NCBI RefSeq assembly: GCF_010092445.1
Contig: NZ_CP048031.1
Span: forward strand, 3,348,001-3,412,000
Source of the DNA: Shewanella sp. Arc9-LZ
GTDB taxonomy: Bacteria; Pseudomonadota; Gammaproteobacteria; Enterobacterales; Shewanellaceae
Direction of reading: 5' to 3'
Length of the DNA: 64,000 nucleotides
This document shows, piece after piece, positions 29,005 to 38,591 of this stretch. The notes under the pieces were generated by a model, which saw nothing but the letters and a program-made list of their open reading frames with translations, was not told the origin of the DNA and did not search any database. The translations under genes were made by a program, and so were the position numbers. Within the stretch, counting starts at the first letter, position 1. Each line of letters opens with the position of its first letter.

Positions 29005-29601
29005 ATGAACTTTTTAGCTCACTTACATTTAGCCGACATCAGCGATACTCACCTAGTAGCTAATTTGTCGGGTGATTTCGCGAAAGGTAACATAGAGCAA
29101 CATCCAAAACATCTGCAACAAGGGATATGGCTTCATCGACAAATAGACCAAATTACTGATAGTCATGAAATTATTATCGACCTGCTCAAGCTGTTTCCTA
29201 AAACCTCACGTCGTGTTGCACCGATATTAGTAGACTTAGTATTTGATCATTACTTAGCATTTTATTGGGAAGAGTATCATCATCAGCCATTAGATGAATT
29301 TTGCCAAAAAGCATACCACCAGCTTAGTACTACACTTGAACTACCTCCGACGTTACAGGCCATTGCGCCACAAATTATCCAGCAAGATTGGCTTAGTAGT
29401 TACCAAACAAGGCAAGGATTAGATCAAGCGATTAAAGGCGTCAGTCGTCGTTTATCAAAACCAGAACTTTTTGACCATGCCATTAAAGATATCGATAAGA
29501 TTTATATTGATATCGAGATTGCATTTAGAACCTTTTATCCACAGTTAATGGCCTATAGCAGGCTTTATAGTCGTAAGACTCCGGCAGCATATTTACCTTA
29601 G
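29005..29601 (+). CDS. acpH: Acyl carrier protein phosphodiesterase
   Basis: This 198-residue protein begins MNFLAHLHLADISDTHLVAN, the conserved AcpH start, with GDFAKG, LHRQIDQITDSH and LVDLVFDHYLAFYWEEY supplying the metal-binding His/Asp residues of this HD-like family. It removes 4'-phosphopantetheine from acyl carrier protein. It is 29 bases upstream of a thioredoxin-like gene in the same direction. Confidence 0.93.
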   Translation: MNFLAHLHLADISDTHLVANLSGDFAKGNIEQHPKHLQQGIWLHRQIDQITDSHEIIIDLLKLFPKTSRRVAPILVDLVFDHYLAFYWEEYHHQPLDEFCQKAYHQLSTTLELPPTLQAIAPQIIQQDWLSSYQTRQGLDQAIKGVSRRLSKPELFDHAIKDIDKIYIDIEIAFRTFYPQLMAYSRLYSRKTPAAYLP

Positions 29602-29630
29602 CACAGGGTATTTATAGGAATTAATCTCGT

Positions 29631-30212
29631 ATGCCGTCATGGTTACTTAATCTAAAATACACACTCAAAACCAAACGGTTTTGGCTAACGAGTCTACGCG
29701 ATATAATCGTTATTGCGGTGGTGTTGTTCGCTATCGCGAGTTATCTACAGCGAGATATGCGAACAGGCATAGCGATGCCAATTAACGCATATACTATCGC
29801 CAATAAACCAATATCATTATTTACTTCAGCATCAATTGACGCCCAGCAGCATATCAGAGAGAACAGTACCCAAAATAAACCCACCTTGGTCTATTTTTGG
29901 GGCACTTGGTGTCCGGTGTGTAAAGTGACCTCTCCTATGGTGAATTCGGTTAATCTTAATCCAGATTATCAGGTTGTTTCCATTGCAGTAGCTTCAGGTT
30001 CTGACGACGACATCAGCACCTTTATGCAACATCATCATTATCATTTTGATGTCATCAATCAGCATCAAACAATGTTATTAAGCCAACAATGGGGCGCCAT
30101 GGCATTGCCTGCTATTTATATCGTTGATACTGAAAACAATATTCGCTTTGTTACCTCTGGCGTAACAAGCAGTTGGGGAATGTCATTACGGTTATGGTTA
30201 GCGACCTGGTAA
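29631..30212 (+). CDS. Membrane-anchored thioredoxin-like protein disulfide oxidoreductase
   Basis: This 193-residue protein has one N-terminal membrane segment (about 23-41, IIVIAVVLFAIASYL) and a periplasmic thioredoxin-fold domain. The redox site is WGTWCPVCK and the cis-proline loop is MALPAIYIV. The pattern resembles ScsD/TlpA-type reductases, which keep selected periplasmic thiols reduced or act in copper tolerance. Its electron donor (DsbD or ScsB) is not in view. It follows acpH closely and may be cotranscribed with it. Confidence 0.9.
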   Translation: MPSWLLNLKYTLKTKRFWLTSLRDIIVIAVVLFAIASYLQRDMRTGIAMPINAYTIANKPISLFTSASIDAQQHIRENSTQNKPTLVYFWGTWCPVCKVTSPMVNSVNLNPDYQVVSIAVASGSDDDISTFMQHHHYHFDVINQHQTMLLSQQWGAMALPAIYIVDTENNIRFVTSGVTSSWGMSLRLWLATW

Positions 30213-30219
30213 AGCCGCC

Positions 30220-30264
30220 ATAACCAAACAGCATTATTCAGTCGAATAATTGGTTTTTGGTTAT
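30220..30264. repeat. Nested inverted repeat before rluA
   Basis: ATAACCAAA (30220-30228) pairs with TTTGGTTAT (30256-30264), and inside it ATTATTC pairs with GAATAAT around a 4-base loop. There is no T run, so it is not a classic terminator. It may shape the 5' leader of rluA or the 3' end of the upstream message. Confidence 0.45.
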
Positions 30265-30363
30265 CAGTAAAACTTTGTTAGTATCCGCAACATGAGTACT
30301 CGCGAGATTAACGTTTCGCCACATCAATACCTGAATCAGACACAATTAGAGAGACACTTTATA

Positions 30364-31017
30364 ATGCACATCTTTACTTATCAACCACCCTCAATTCCGT
30401 GGTTGGACATACGCTATAAAGACCGTGACATTATCGTCATCAATAAGCCTTCAGGCCTATTATCAAATCCAGGGCGTTCACCTGACACACACGATACGGC
30501 CATAACCCGTTTGCAACGATGCTATCCTGAAGCGATTTTGATCCATCGTTTAGATTGTGATACTTCTGGGATCATGATTTTTGCTCGTACTAAAAAAGCG
30601 GAATCACATTTAAAAATTCAGTTTCAAAATCGCCAGGCCAAAAAAGTGTACATTGCTGAAGTGATTGGCCACGTGGGTGAACAACAAGGTAAAGTGAACT
30701 TTGCCCTAGGACCTAATCCTGATTCACCACCATTCCAAATGCTTACAGATTCAGGCAAAGCTGCGTTAACCTACTTCCAGGTACTTGAACATAGGACGCA
30801 GTCAACGCTGATGGAACTTAAACCTCATACTGGCCGCACTCATCAGCTTAGGGTTCATATGTTGGCGCTTGGCCATGCCATTTTAGGCGATGAGTTTTAT
30901 GGCGATACCGAAACAATTAGTGCCAGTAAACGGTTAAACCTGCATGCGCAATCGCTCACAATTACCCATCCTTATAGCCAAGTCGAGATGACGTTTTTTA
31001 GTCAGCATCCATTTTAA
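30364..31017 (+). CDS. rluA: Pseudouridine synthase, RluA type
   Basis: This protein has 217 residues from the ATG at 30364. YQPPSIPWLDIRYKDRDI and INKPSGLLSNPGR line up with the E. coli RluA start. An ATG 24 codons upstream gives an unaligned extension. The catalytic Asp lies in IHRLDCDTSGIMIF, and LKPHTGRTHQLRVHMLALGH with ILGDEFYG completes the family signature. E. coli RluA modifies 23S rRNA U746 and tRNA U32. It could instead be another close RluA-family member, but length and start favour RluA. Confidence 0.88.
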   Translation: MHIFTYQPPSIPWLDIRYKDRDIIVINKPSGLLSNPGRSPDTHDTAITRLQRCYPEAILIHRLDCDTSGIMIFARTKKAESHLKIQFQNRQAKKVYIAEVIGHVGEQQGKVNFALGPNPDSPPFQMLTDSGKAALTYFQVLEHRTQSTLMELKPHTGRTHQLRVHMLALGHAILGDEFYGDTETISASKRLNLHAQSLTITHPYSQVEMTFFSQHPF

Positions 31018-31058
31018 TATCTTAACCAGAGCTTGGGATAAGAGATGAGAATGTAGTC

Positions 31059-31105
31059 AGAAGGATTAAAAGCTTAGCGATTAATCCTTCTCAATATTAT
31101 TATTT
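31059..31105 (+). terminator. Probable terminator of rluA
   Basis: AGAAGGATTAA (31059-31069) pairs with TTAATCCTTCT (31081-31091) and is followed by a T/A-rich tail. Confidence 0.6.
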
Positions 31106-31245
31106 GTCTTAGTAACAAGACGAATCGACGCGTCAATATCTAGCCTATTGCAAGTCTTCTTGTGTAAAGAATAACGCAGGTATCAAGACAAGGAACTGTT
31201 TGAGAGGCGTTTGTTATCTTCACATCAGGTTACCTTGGCCATTCA

Positions 31246-31280
31246 AACAAAAAAATGCCGACGCTATCGCGTCGGCATTT
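31246..31280 (-). terminator. Terminator of sstT
   Basis: A 12-bp perfect stem AAATGCCGACGC/GCGTCGGCATTT has a 4-base loop and a run of T on the leftward strand. Confidence 0.93.
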
Positions 31281-31304
31281 ATCAATAAGGACTTTTTCAC
31301 GATA

Positions 31305-32537
31305 TTAACGCGCTTGAGCTGTCTCTTTCGCTTCAGCAGCTTCACATGCTGCAGCAGTAAAGATCACATCTGTAGAGCTATTTAATGCAGTTTCAGCTGA
31401 GTCTTGAATCACACCAATAATAAAACCAACTGCCACAACTTGCATAGCAACATCATTAGAAATGCCAAACAAACTACACGCTAATGGGATTAATAATAGT
31501 GAACCACCGGCAACACCTGAAGCACCACAAGCAGAAACGGACGCTATCACGCTCAATAACAGAGCTGTCATAAAGTCCACTTGAATACCCAAAGTATGAG
31601 CTGCTGCTAATGTTAATACCGTAATGGTAATCGCAGCACCGCCCATATTAATGGTGGCACCTAATGGAATAGACACAGAATAGGTGTCTTTATGCAATTT
31701 TAGCTCTTCACACAATGCCATGTTGACCGGAATATTGGCCGCACTTGAACGGGTGAAAAAGGCTGTCACACCACTTTCACGTAAACATTTAAATACTAAT
31801 GGATATGGGTTACGTTTAATTTTGACATAAACGATAATAGGGTTAATCACCAAAGCAATGAATAACATGGATCCCACAAGTACCATCAATAATTGGCCGT
31901 AACCCGCAAGAGCGTCGAAACCTGTTTCAGCAAATGTAGCCGCAACTAAACCAAAAATACCAATTGGTGCTAAACGAATGACAAAGCGGACTATATTTGA
32001 CACCGCATCACTGACATCAGAGAGCATTTGCTTAGTACTGTCGCTGGCATGATGCATGGTTATCCCAAGGCCTGCCCCCCACACCAAAATACCGATGTAA
32101 TTGCCCGTTAATAATGCGTTCACCGGATTATCAACAACTTTGAACAATAAGGTATTGATTACTTCGCTAATCCCCTGAGGAGGATTTGAGCCCTCTATCC
32201 CGGCTGTTAGTAGTAACGTCGTTGGAAAAGCAAAACTGAATAATACTGCTGTTAATGCCGCTGCAAACGTTCCGAAAAGATATAGCCCAATGATAGGACG
32301 CATATTGGTTTGACTATTTTTCTTTTGATTGGCAATCGATGATGCAACCAAAACAAAAACCAGTATTGGCGCAATGGCTTTTAAAGCACCCACAAAAAGT
32401 GAGCCCAAAAAAGCCACATTATTGGCACCTGTGGTTGAAATACTTGCCAGAATCACGCCCAAAATGATTCCGCTGATGATTTGTAGCACGAGGCTACCGT
32501 TAGCGATACGAGCTAACAGTGATGTTTTTTGATTCAT
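31305..32537 (-). CDS. sstT: Serine/threonine:sodium symporter
   Basis: This 410-residue dicarboxylate/amino-acid:cation symporter family member has about eight membrane segments. The start [20 protein letters not shown] and the segments [20 protein letters not shown] and [20 protein letters not shown] are SstT signatures. It imports serine and threonine with Na+. The terminator follows 25 bases downstream. It is monocistronic with a 500-base non-coding region upstream. Confidence 0.95.
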   Translation of the reverse strand: MNQKTSLLARIANGSLVLQIISGIILGVILASISTTGANNVAFLGSLFVGALKAIAPILVFVLVASSIANQKKNSQTNMRPIIGLYLFGTFAAALTAVLFSFAFPTTLLLTAGIEGSNPPQGISEVINTLLFKVVDNPVNALLTGNYIGILVWGAGLGITMHHASDSTKQMLSDVSDAVSNIVRFVIRLAPIGIFGLVAATFAETGFDALAGYGQLLMVLVGSMLFIALVINPIIVYVKIKRNPYPLVFKCLRESGVTAFFTRSSAANIPVNMALCEELKLHKDTYSVSIPLGATINMGGAAITITVLTLAAAHTLGIQVDFMTALLLSVIASVSACGASGVAGGSLLLIPLACSLFGISNDVAMQVVAVGFIIGVIQDSAETALNSSTDVIFTAAACEAAEAKETAQAR

Positions 32538-33037
32538 TGCTTAACCTATGATTATTATATTTATGACTTTTTATGATCAAGGTTTTGCTTATCTTTAGAA
32601 AAGGAAACATCATAATACTCGTCGTATCCACGTATTCATCACCTTGCAACTTACAGCGATATAATACTTAGGTTACGATAGTCATGACATCTCGATAATA
32701 TCAATGCTATTACTGAAAACACCCTACTATCTTACTCATTGAGGGAGATTAACTCACCACACTCAATTAGCACACTTCAATCAATCCGTTTTCAGGGATA
32801 GCACTCCCTCATTAAAGTTAAGCATTACCTTGTGCCCAGCGAATATACTGAACACTATAAAAGCCTTGTAGCTATATATCAGGATGCCATGTAATAAGTC
32901 TAGTGTTGATACCAAATGAGTAAAAAAATTCAATCATCGGTCATAAAGAGAGCACTAATTTGACGGTTACAGGTTACTTGCTGTTAAATTGTTAACCATG
33001 TTACAGGCTGAAAATACCAAAAATAAAACAATGACAA
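32538..33037. other. 500-base non-coding region upstream of sstT
   Basis: I see no gene or strong stem-loop here. It should hold the sstT promoter near its left end and the 3' end of the cheV message at its right end. One distant inverted pair, TGAGGGAG at 32740 and CTCCCTCA at 32804, is the only repeat noticed. No terminator hairpin is visible after cheV. Confidence 0.5.
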
Positions 33038-33946
33038 TCATCCAGCAGGCTGCAATGCTTGAGCACCTCTAAGCATCGCTTCAATCAACTCTTTAGCATC
33101 AAACTTAGTTAACGCCTCATTGGCTCCGACTTGTTTGGCTTGGCTGACACTGATTTCGCTGGATAATGACGTATGTAAAATAATGTACGCATGTTCAATT
33201 GCTGGATTATTTTTAACCTCAAAGGCTAATTCGTATCCATCAAGTCCTGGCATTTCAATATCACTCACCAGTAAATCAATAGGCTTTCGTTCTTCCGCGG
33301 CTTGTTGCATCATCTGCAGAGCGTCGCGACCATCTGCCGTCACCTGATAAGCAATGTTAATAGAGTCTAATGCATCAGATAATTGTTTACGGGCAACTTT
33401 TGAGTCATCCACCAGTAAAATACGTAACGGTGTTAATTTCTCACGTTGTACATCGGTTAATATCGCTCGATTATTAATCGGATCATCCGGAAATATTTTC
33501 GACAGTAATAACTCGACATCTAATAACTGAACCAGCTGATCATTAAAACGGGTTACACCTGTTAAAAAGGCATTTTTGCCTAAGTTACCTGAAGGTGCTT
33601 CGATATTACGCCAATTACATTCAATGATTTTATCGATTGAGCGCACAAGAAAACCTATCACCATTCTCTGACAATCAGTAATGATGATATAGCTATCTTT
33701 AAGCTCTGCTTCGGTAACGGGTCTATAGCCAATACCTGCAGCCATATCGATAATCGGAATAGTCATACCCCGAATGGTTGCTGCACCAAGAATAGCCGAG
33801 TGAGAGTGTGGGATTTTAGTTAAAGGAGTAAACGGCACGAGTTCACGAATTTTTAAAGTACCTAAAGCAAACACTTGTGTTTGATTTAATTTAAAAAGCA
33901 ATAAACCCTGCGATTGATTCGCTTTGCTCATTTTCGGACTCATCAT
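33038..33946 (-). CDS. cheV: Chemotaxis coupling protein CheV
   Basis: This 302-residue protein has an N-terminal CheW-like domain (about 12-160, LLLFKLNQTQVFALGTLKIR, then ILGAATIRGMTIPIIDMA) and a C-terminal receiver domain (about 175-298). The phosphorylated Asp lies in LLVSDIEMPGLDGYEL, with LRILLVDDSKVARKQL and the Lys in LTKFDAKE. It couples chemoreceptors to CheA and adapts by phosphorylation. The start could also be the second ATG one codon in, which is better spaced from GGGG. It is monocistronic; no other chemotaxis genes are in the window. Confidence 0.94.
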   Translation of the reverse strand: MMSPKMSKANQSQGLLLFKLNQTQVFALGTLKIRELVPFTPLTKIPHSHSAILGAATIRGMTIPIIDMAAGIGYRPVTEAELKDSYIIITDCQRMVIGFLVRSIDKIIECNWRNIEAPSGNLGKNAFLTGVTRFNDQLVQLLDVELLLSKIFPDDPINNRAILTDVQREKLTPLRILLVDDSKVARKQLSDALDSINIAYQVTADGRDALQMMQQAAEERKPIDLLVSDIEMPGLDGYELAFEVKNNPAIEHAYIILHTSLSSEISVSQAKQVGANEALTKFDAKELIEAMLRGAQALQPAG

Positions 33947-34437
33947 TACCCCTTCATCTGAAGACTGAAATCTACTTCACTATAGCATTTATCGTCAGTC
34001 TTTAGACTAGCTTAAGTGGCCTATTTTATCTGCAAAGATCATTACAAATCACAAAATTAGCTATTCATCCGATAATAGCCAACTCGATAAATCATTACGA
34101 TACAATTACGGTTCTATAAATAATGAGTATTTGAGGCGGAGACTTTGGTTGATAACCAGAAATAGCAAACTACATTAGTACTATTTCCGCAACAAGTTGT
34201 CGATATGTCGTGCAAAAAAGATCAACGATTGAATTGTTGTGAACCTTTCTTATGTAATTTATCAAAGCCGGGAAAAAACTTAATCGGCAATATACACATA
34301 TAAGCTAGAACAGAGTGCAAGTTAGCACCGAATATAGCCTAATAAAAACAACAAAGGGAAACAACGATAATTAAATCAGCCACTGATTTAATTATCGTTG
34401 TTTCCCTCATTATTATGATGCTTTAAATTGACATTAA
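33947..34437. other. Non-coding region between cheV and the phosphatase gene
   Basis: It holds the cheV promoter region at its left end and a perfect 25-bp hairpin at 34355-34407. Nothing else could be supported in the middle part. Confidence 0.5.
34355..34407 (-). terminator. Perfect 25-bp hairpin downstream of the phosphatase gene
   Basis: The arms at 34355-34379 and 34383-34407 are perfectly complementary over 25 bases with a 3-base loop. On the leftward strand T-rich sequence follows, so it can serve as a terminator for the helicase/phosphatase unit, though the stem is far longer than usual. It could also be a small repeat element. Confidence 0.7.
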
Positions 34438-34917
34438 TCAGTTCGAAGCAGATTGCAGCTCGTAAAGCACATCATAAACAAATTGATCCCACCCCTCAGC
34501 ATCGAACGCTAAGCCACTGGCATTACGAACTTGACTAACCGCATGCAAAGGCGCTGCACCGTTCTCCATCATATAATAAGCCATCACCATTTCTGTACGA
34601 TTGATCCCAGAGCGACAATGAAGTAACACGGGTAACTGATCAGTTTCACATTCACGAATAAATGTTAATACCTGGGGGAGTATTTCAGCACAAATAGCTA
34701 AATCATGCGGCTTAGGTGGAATATTATCAGGTAAATTAAATACTTTATGACGAAGACCTAATTCAGCCATAGCGTCGATATCGCAACCTTCACCATTATT
34801 TAAGGATGCAATTGCACCGAAACCGGCTTGCTTTAACTCAGCTAAGTCCCACGCATCTTTGTTTGGACCGCTACGGCCTGCAACTTGTCCATCAACTAAC
34901 CAAAAAATATGTTTCAT
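34438..34917 (-). CDS. Dual-specificity/tyrosine phosphatase-like protein
   Basis: This 159-residue protein carries the CX5R phosphatase loop in LLHCRSGINRTEMVMAYYMM, with the catalytic Cys and Arg. A candidate general-acid Asp lies earlier, in VFNLPDNIPPKPHD. No signal peptide or membrane segment. It lies 11 bases after a DEAD-box helicase gene, so both are likely on one message. The substrate, protein or small phosphate ester, is unknown. Confidence 0.85.
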   Translation of the reverse strand: MKHIFWLVDGQVAGRSGPNKDAWDLAELKQAGFGAIASLNNGEGCDIDAMAELGLRHKVFNLPDNIPPKPHDLAICAEILPQVLTFIRECETDQLPVLLHCRSGINRTEMVMAYYMMENGAAPLHAVSQVRNASGLAFDAEGWDQFVYDVLYELQSASN

Positions 34918-34928
34918 ATTACCTACTA

Positions 34929-36215
34929 CTAATCTGGTTTTTTAGCCCAAATATCAACATTAACTGAGGACAACTTTTTACGTTTTTTCTTACCGCTACC
35001 TTCTGGCTTCGCCATTGGCTTAGGTTGTTCCAGTACGCTTTCAGGCGCTACATCATCAGCCTCAAATCCGTTAACTTGTTCACGTTCAAGGCGAATTTGA
35101 TTCTTTTTCTCGATAACAGAGAAGTGATGATACTCATCATGCGACAACAAGGTCAACGCTAAACCGACCTCTCCCGCACGTCCGCTGCGACCAATTCGAT
35201 GCATATAATCTGCTGGACTGCGCGGTAAGTCAAAATTTATTACCACTGGTAATTTTTCAATATCAAGGCCACGAGCAGCAATGTCAGTCGCTATGAGCAC
35301 TTGAATATCTCCAGCCTTAAAACCTTCCAATACACGACTTCTCGCGCCTTGGGCTTTATCACCGTGAAACACCTCTGCAGTGATACCACGTTTAGCCAGT
35401 TTTTGAGCTAAATGATTGCAACTATTTTTGGCATTAACAAAAATCAATACTTGGCGCCATTGATGTTGTTGTAGCAAGTGCGCAAGTAATGCGGTCTTTT
35501 TTTCACGATTAACCGTCATTACCCGTTGTACTAATGTACTCGCTTCAGCGCTTTGTAATTGTATCTCAAGCGGATTAACGAGCAGCGCTTGCGTTAGTTG
35601 GCGTACTTCATCTGGAAAAGTAGCTGAAAACAATAACGTTTGTTTTTGCTTAGGAAGTAAATTGAGTACTTGAGTCAATTCTTCAGTAAAACCAAGGCTT
35701 AACATTCGGTCAGCTTCATCAAGTACTAACGTTGTCACTTGGGACAACTTTAGTGCATTTGACGATACTAAATCGAGTAAACGACCTGGCGTCGCGACCA
35801 CCACATCGGCACCACCACGCAATGCTAACATCTGAGTATTAACAGATACACCGCCAAATGCAGCAACCACTTTAATGTCGCCATTTAAATGAACCGCATA
35901 GGATTTAAAGCTGTCGGCAACTTGCTTAGCGAGTTCTCGCGTTGGAACCAAGACTAACGCACTGACAAAATTACCTTTGGCAGATGTTGTTGCCCGACGA
36001 CTCACCAATTGATGTAAAATCGGCAATGCAAAAGCCGCTGTTTTACCTGAGCCGGTATTGGCACCTGCCAGTAAGTCTTTACCGGTTAGTGTGCTAGGAA
36101 TGGTTTCTGCTTGGATTGGTGTAGGCTGCAGGTATTTAAGCTCAGCTAATCTGGCCAACAATGGAGTATGCAGGCCAAATTCAGCGAAAGTCGTAGCTAA
36201 AGAAGCTTGGGTCAT
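34929..36215 (-). CDS. DEAD-box RNA helicase, RhlE-like
   Basis: This 428-residue protein has all helicase motifs: ANTGSGKTAAFALP (I), PTRELAKQ (Ia), VLDEADRMLSLGF (II), FSATFPDEV (III), TDIAARGLDIEKLP (V) and HRIGRSGRAGE (VI), plus the Q motif YLQPTPIQAETIPS. A basic tail (GSGKKKRKKLSSV) follows. It remodels RNA, for example in ribosome assembly or decay, often at low temperature. It is most like RhlE-group proteins, but I do not assign a symbol. It is cotranscribed with the phosphatase gene. Confidence 0.93.
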   Translation of the reverse strand: MTQASLATTFAEFGLHTPLLARLAELKYLQPTPIQAETIPSTLTGKDLLAGANTGSGKTAAFALPILHQLVSRRATTSAKGNFVSALVLVPTRELAKQVADSFKSYAVHLNGDIKVVAAFGGVSVNTQMLALRGGADVVVATPGRLLDLVSSNALKLSQVTTLVLDEADRMLSLGFTEELTQVLNLLPKQKQTLLFSATFPDEVRQLTQALLVNPLEIQLQSAEASTLVQRVMTVNREKKTALLAHLLQQHQWRQVLIFVNAKNSCNHLAQKLAKRGITAEVFHGDKAQGARSRVLEGFKAGDIQVLIATDIAARGLDIEKLPVVINFDLPRSPADYMHRIGRSGRAGEVGLALTLLSHDEYHHFSVIEKKNQIRLEREQVNGFEADDVAPESVLEQPKPMAKPEGSGKKKRKKLSSVNVDIWAKKPD

Positions 36216-36287
36216 GTATCAAATGCGCTCAAAATAATGGATATCAATCGCACATTTTAACGTACTTTGGCACAGCAGTCAGATAAA

Positions 36288-36839
36288 TTAGTTAATTTCT
36301 TCAATCCCTTCTAAGTCTAGTAGCCACTGCTTCATATCGAGCCCATAAGCATAACCGGTTAACTTACCGCCTTTGCCTATCACCCGATGACAAGGAACGA
36401 TAATGGCTATTGGGTTTGCACCATTTGCAGCCCCGACCGCTCTGACAGCTTTAGGTCGCCCAATAGTATTAGCGATATCACTGTAACTGCAGCGGTGGCC
36501 GAATGTTAATTGACTCAGAGCATGCCAAACCTCATGTTGAAACACGGTACCTTTAGGCGCTAGTGGAACACTGAAATGCTGCCTTTGATTAGCGAAGTAC
36601 TCTGTTAATTGAATTACGGTTGTATCAATGTGTTGTTGGGCTTGTATCAATAAATCTTGAGTAGTCTCAGTATTGCTTTGTTGGAGTATAAACTGAGTTT
36701 GAATCTCTACGAGCAAGCTCGTTTGGGCAAGATCTTCAACCTGTAGATGGGTTAATCCATACTCAGATGCTTTAAGCGAGAGTAAACCAACAGGACTTGT
36801 GACTAAAGCATGACACTTCGGCGAAGTAAAATGGGTCAT
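36288..36839 (-). CDS. ogt: Methylated-DNA--protein-cysteine methyltransferase
   Basis: This 183-residue protein has the acceptor-site motif IIVPCHRVIGKGGKLTGYAY, with the Cys that takes the methyl group from O6-methylguanine. FGHRCSYSDIANTIGRPKAV is the winged-helix DNA-binding part. It lies 4 bases after the Ada/AlkA fusion gene, so the two form a DNA alkylation repair operon. The symbol ogt is used because it lacks the Ada N-domain. Confidence 0.92.
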   Translation of the reverse strand: MTHFTSPKCHALVTSPVGLLSLKASEYGLTHLQVEDLAQTSLLVEIQTQFILQQSNTETTQDLLIQAQQHIDTTVIQLTEYFANQRQHFSVPLAPKGTVFQHEVWHALSQLTFGHRCSYSDIANTIGRPKAVRAVGAANGANPIAIIVPCHRVIGKGGKLTGYAYGLDMKQWLLDLEGIEEIN

Positions 36840-36843
36840 AATA

Positions 36844-38379
36844 TTATCCGTTTTTTGCAGCGACAGGGTCGTTATCCCAAAGCTGGAAGGTTAAGTAGCT
36901 GCCCCAAGGTGATGCTTGTTTTGCAATGTCGGCAGCAATGCTTAAGTAAGATTTAGTGGTTTCAATAGGTTTACCCGATTGGTCACGTAACGCATGAAGA
37001 CGATTTTTGATGACTAAATCAGAACTCAAAAAAACATCAGGGTCACTCAAACCTCGCATTTTCGCGTAAGCAACAGTCCATGGACCGATACCTTTTACGG
37101 ACAACCAATCGTCAGGCGTTGAGTCTGGATGTTGATGAACAAATTGCCCCAAGGCATTTAATGCTAATTTTCGAGCTCCTGGCATGTTAAGTTCATCTAA
37201 TGAAGCGCTAGCAATAGCTTGTGCCGTCGGAAATAACCGCCAAGTCTTACCATCGATGAACAGTGTTTCACCATAAGATTCAACCAATAAATTTAATAGT
37301 TTAGTGGCTTGCACGACACTCACTTGTTGCCCTAATACGGCACGGCAAGCGGCCTCAAATACACTACCTGCCGCGGGAATACGCAAACCACTATCAATTT
37401 TGGCGCCTAATTCTATAATAGGAGATAATGCCTGCTGGATTATCGCCATGTCAGCATCTAAATCAAACATACGCCGTAATTGCAGAGTAATATAATGCAA
37501 GGATTTAATATCATTGGCATCGGCTAAGTAAATACTCACATCAAGTTGAGGTTTATCGGCATTCAGTGAAATGTAAAAAAAGCCTTCTACACCATTAAAT
37601 GAGAAGGTTCGGCCATAACGTCCCGAAATATCATCAATGACCTCCATATTATCAACTTGACGAAAGGCATAAAAAGCCAACATCTTCGCCCAATTTAGGG
37701 GTGGCCGATAAGATAGTGCTAATGTTATTGGTTTAATGTTAATACTCACTTGGTTTTTTTTATAAGGATGAGTTTCATCAGTTGAACGTCGGCTCTTTCG
37801 GCGTAAATCACTCGGTGTTAATAGTAGTTCTTGTTTAAAAATTTCATTAAAGCGCCTGATGCTATTAAAACCAGCGGCCATGGCGATGTCTGTCATTGAT
37901 AATTGTGTTTGGTGTAATAACTGCTTAGCAAACATCAACTGCTGATATAACGCAAAACGTTTAGGTGAAGTCCCCAAACCTTGGTTAAAGAGTTTATTTA
38001 AATACCGACTGGTAATGCCTAACTTATCAGCCAACTTGACGATCGTTCCTGCATCTTCACCATTTAAAAAGCCTTGTTCGATTAACGTGATAGCACGCAT
38101 TAACGTTGTTTGAGAACCTAACCACGCAAATGAACTCGGTGCACTATCAGGGCGACACCGAAGACAAGGCCTAAGTCCAGCATTAGCCGCTTTTATCGCA
38201 GAATCAAAATAACGGACATTTTTTTCATAGGGCGCAGGAGCGGGACAAATTGTTCGGCAAAAAATACCAGTAGTGAGAACTCCGGTAAAAAATTGGCCAT
38301 CAAAGCGAGCATCACGACTAAGCCTTGCTTGCTGGCAGATCTGTGCTGCAATACTACAATCACTGTTAATCTGGACCAT
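36844..38379 (-). CDS. Ada-like zinc domain/AraC HTH/AlkA glycosylase fusion
   Basis: The product has about 511 residues from ATG 38379; an upstream TTG is in frame but weaker. The N-terminal Ada zinc domain has four Cys, in TTGIFCRTICPAP and RPCLRCRP. An AraC-type helix-turn-helix follows (about 95-190; SMTDIAMAAGFNSIRRFNEI). The C-terminal half is an AlkA-type 3-methyladenine glycosylase with the helix-hairpin-helix LSVKGIGPWTVAYAKMRGL and the catalytic Asp in DVFLSSDLVIK. The Ada domain probably senses methyl phosphotriesters and activates the operon, while the C-terminal part excises alkylated bases. ogt follows after 4 bases. Confidence 0.92.
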   Translation of the reverse strand: MVQINSDCSIAAQICQQARLSRDARFDGQFFTGVLTTGIFCRTICPAPAPYEKNVRYFDSAIKAANAGLRPCLRCRPDSAPSSFAWLGSQTTLMRAITLIEQGFLNGEDAGTIVKLADKLGITSRYLNKLFNQGLGTSPKRFALYQQLMFAKQLLHQTQLSMTDIAMAAGFNSIRRFNEIFKQELLLTPSDLRRKSRRSTDETHPYKKNQVSINIKPITLALSYRPPLNWAKMLAFYAFRQVDNMEVIDDISGRYGRTFSFNGVEGFFYISLNADKPQLDVSIYLADANDIKSLHYITLQLRRMFDLDADMAIIQQALSPIIELGAKIDSGLRIPAAGSVFEAACRAVLGQQVSVVQATKLLNLLVESYGETLFIDGKTWRLFPTAQAIASASLDELNMPGARKLALNALGQFVHQHPDSTPDDWLSVKGIGPWTVAYAKMRGLSDPDVFLSSDLVIKNRLHALRDQSGKPIETTKSYLSIAADIAKQASPWGSYLTFQLWDNDPVAAKNG

Positions 38380-38591
38380 TAGTCTATTTAGCCTTATATC
38401 ACTCAATGGAAAACTGAACTATTTTCTGCTTATAGCGTATTTAAGAGATTACTTTACCGAAATACAACAACCACGACTAGCGGAAAACGGAACTCAATCG
38501 TTTCGTATATGGTAACAATTTAACCCATTACATTTGGTCTTTTTGCGTTATCCTAGTCAGCAGAATTTTCACCATTAAGTTAGAGCATTAG

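Noticed and set aside
31200..31385. 61-residue + frame across the sstT terminator
   Set aside because: It runs through a terminator hairpin and antisense to sstT, and has no recognisable domain.
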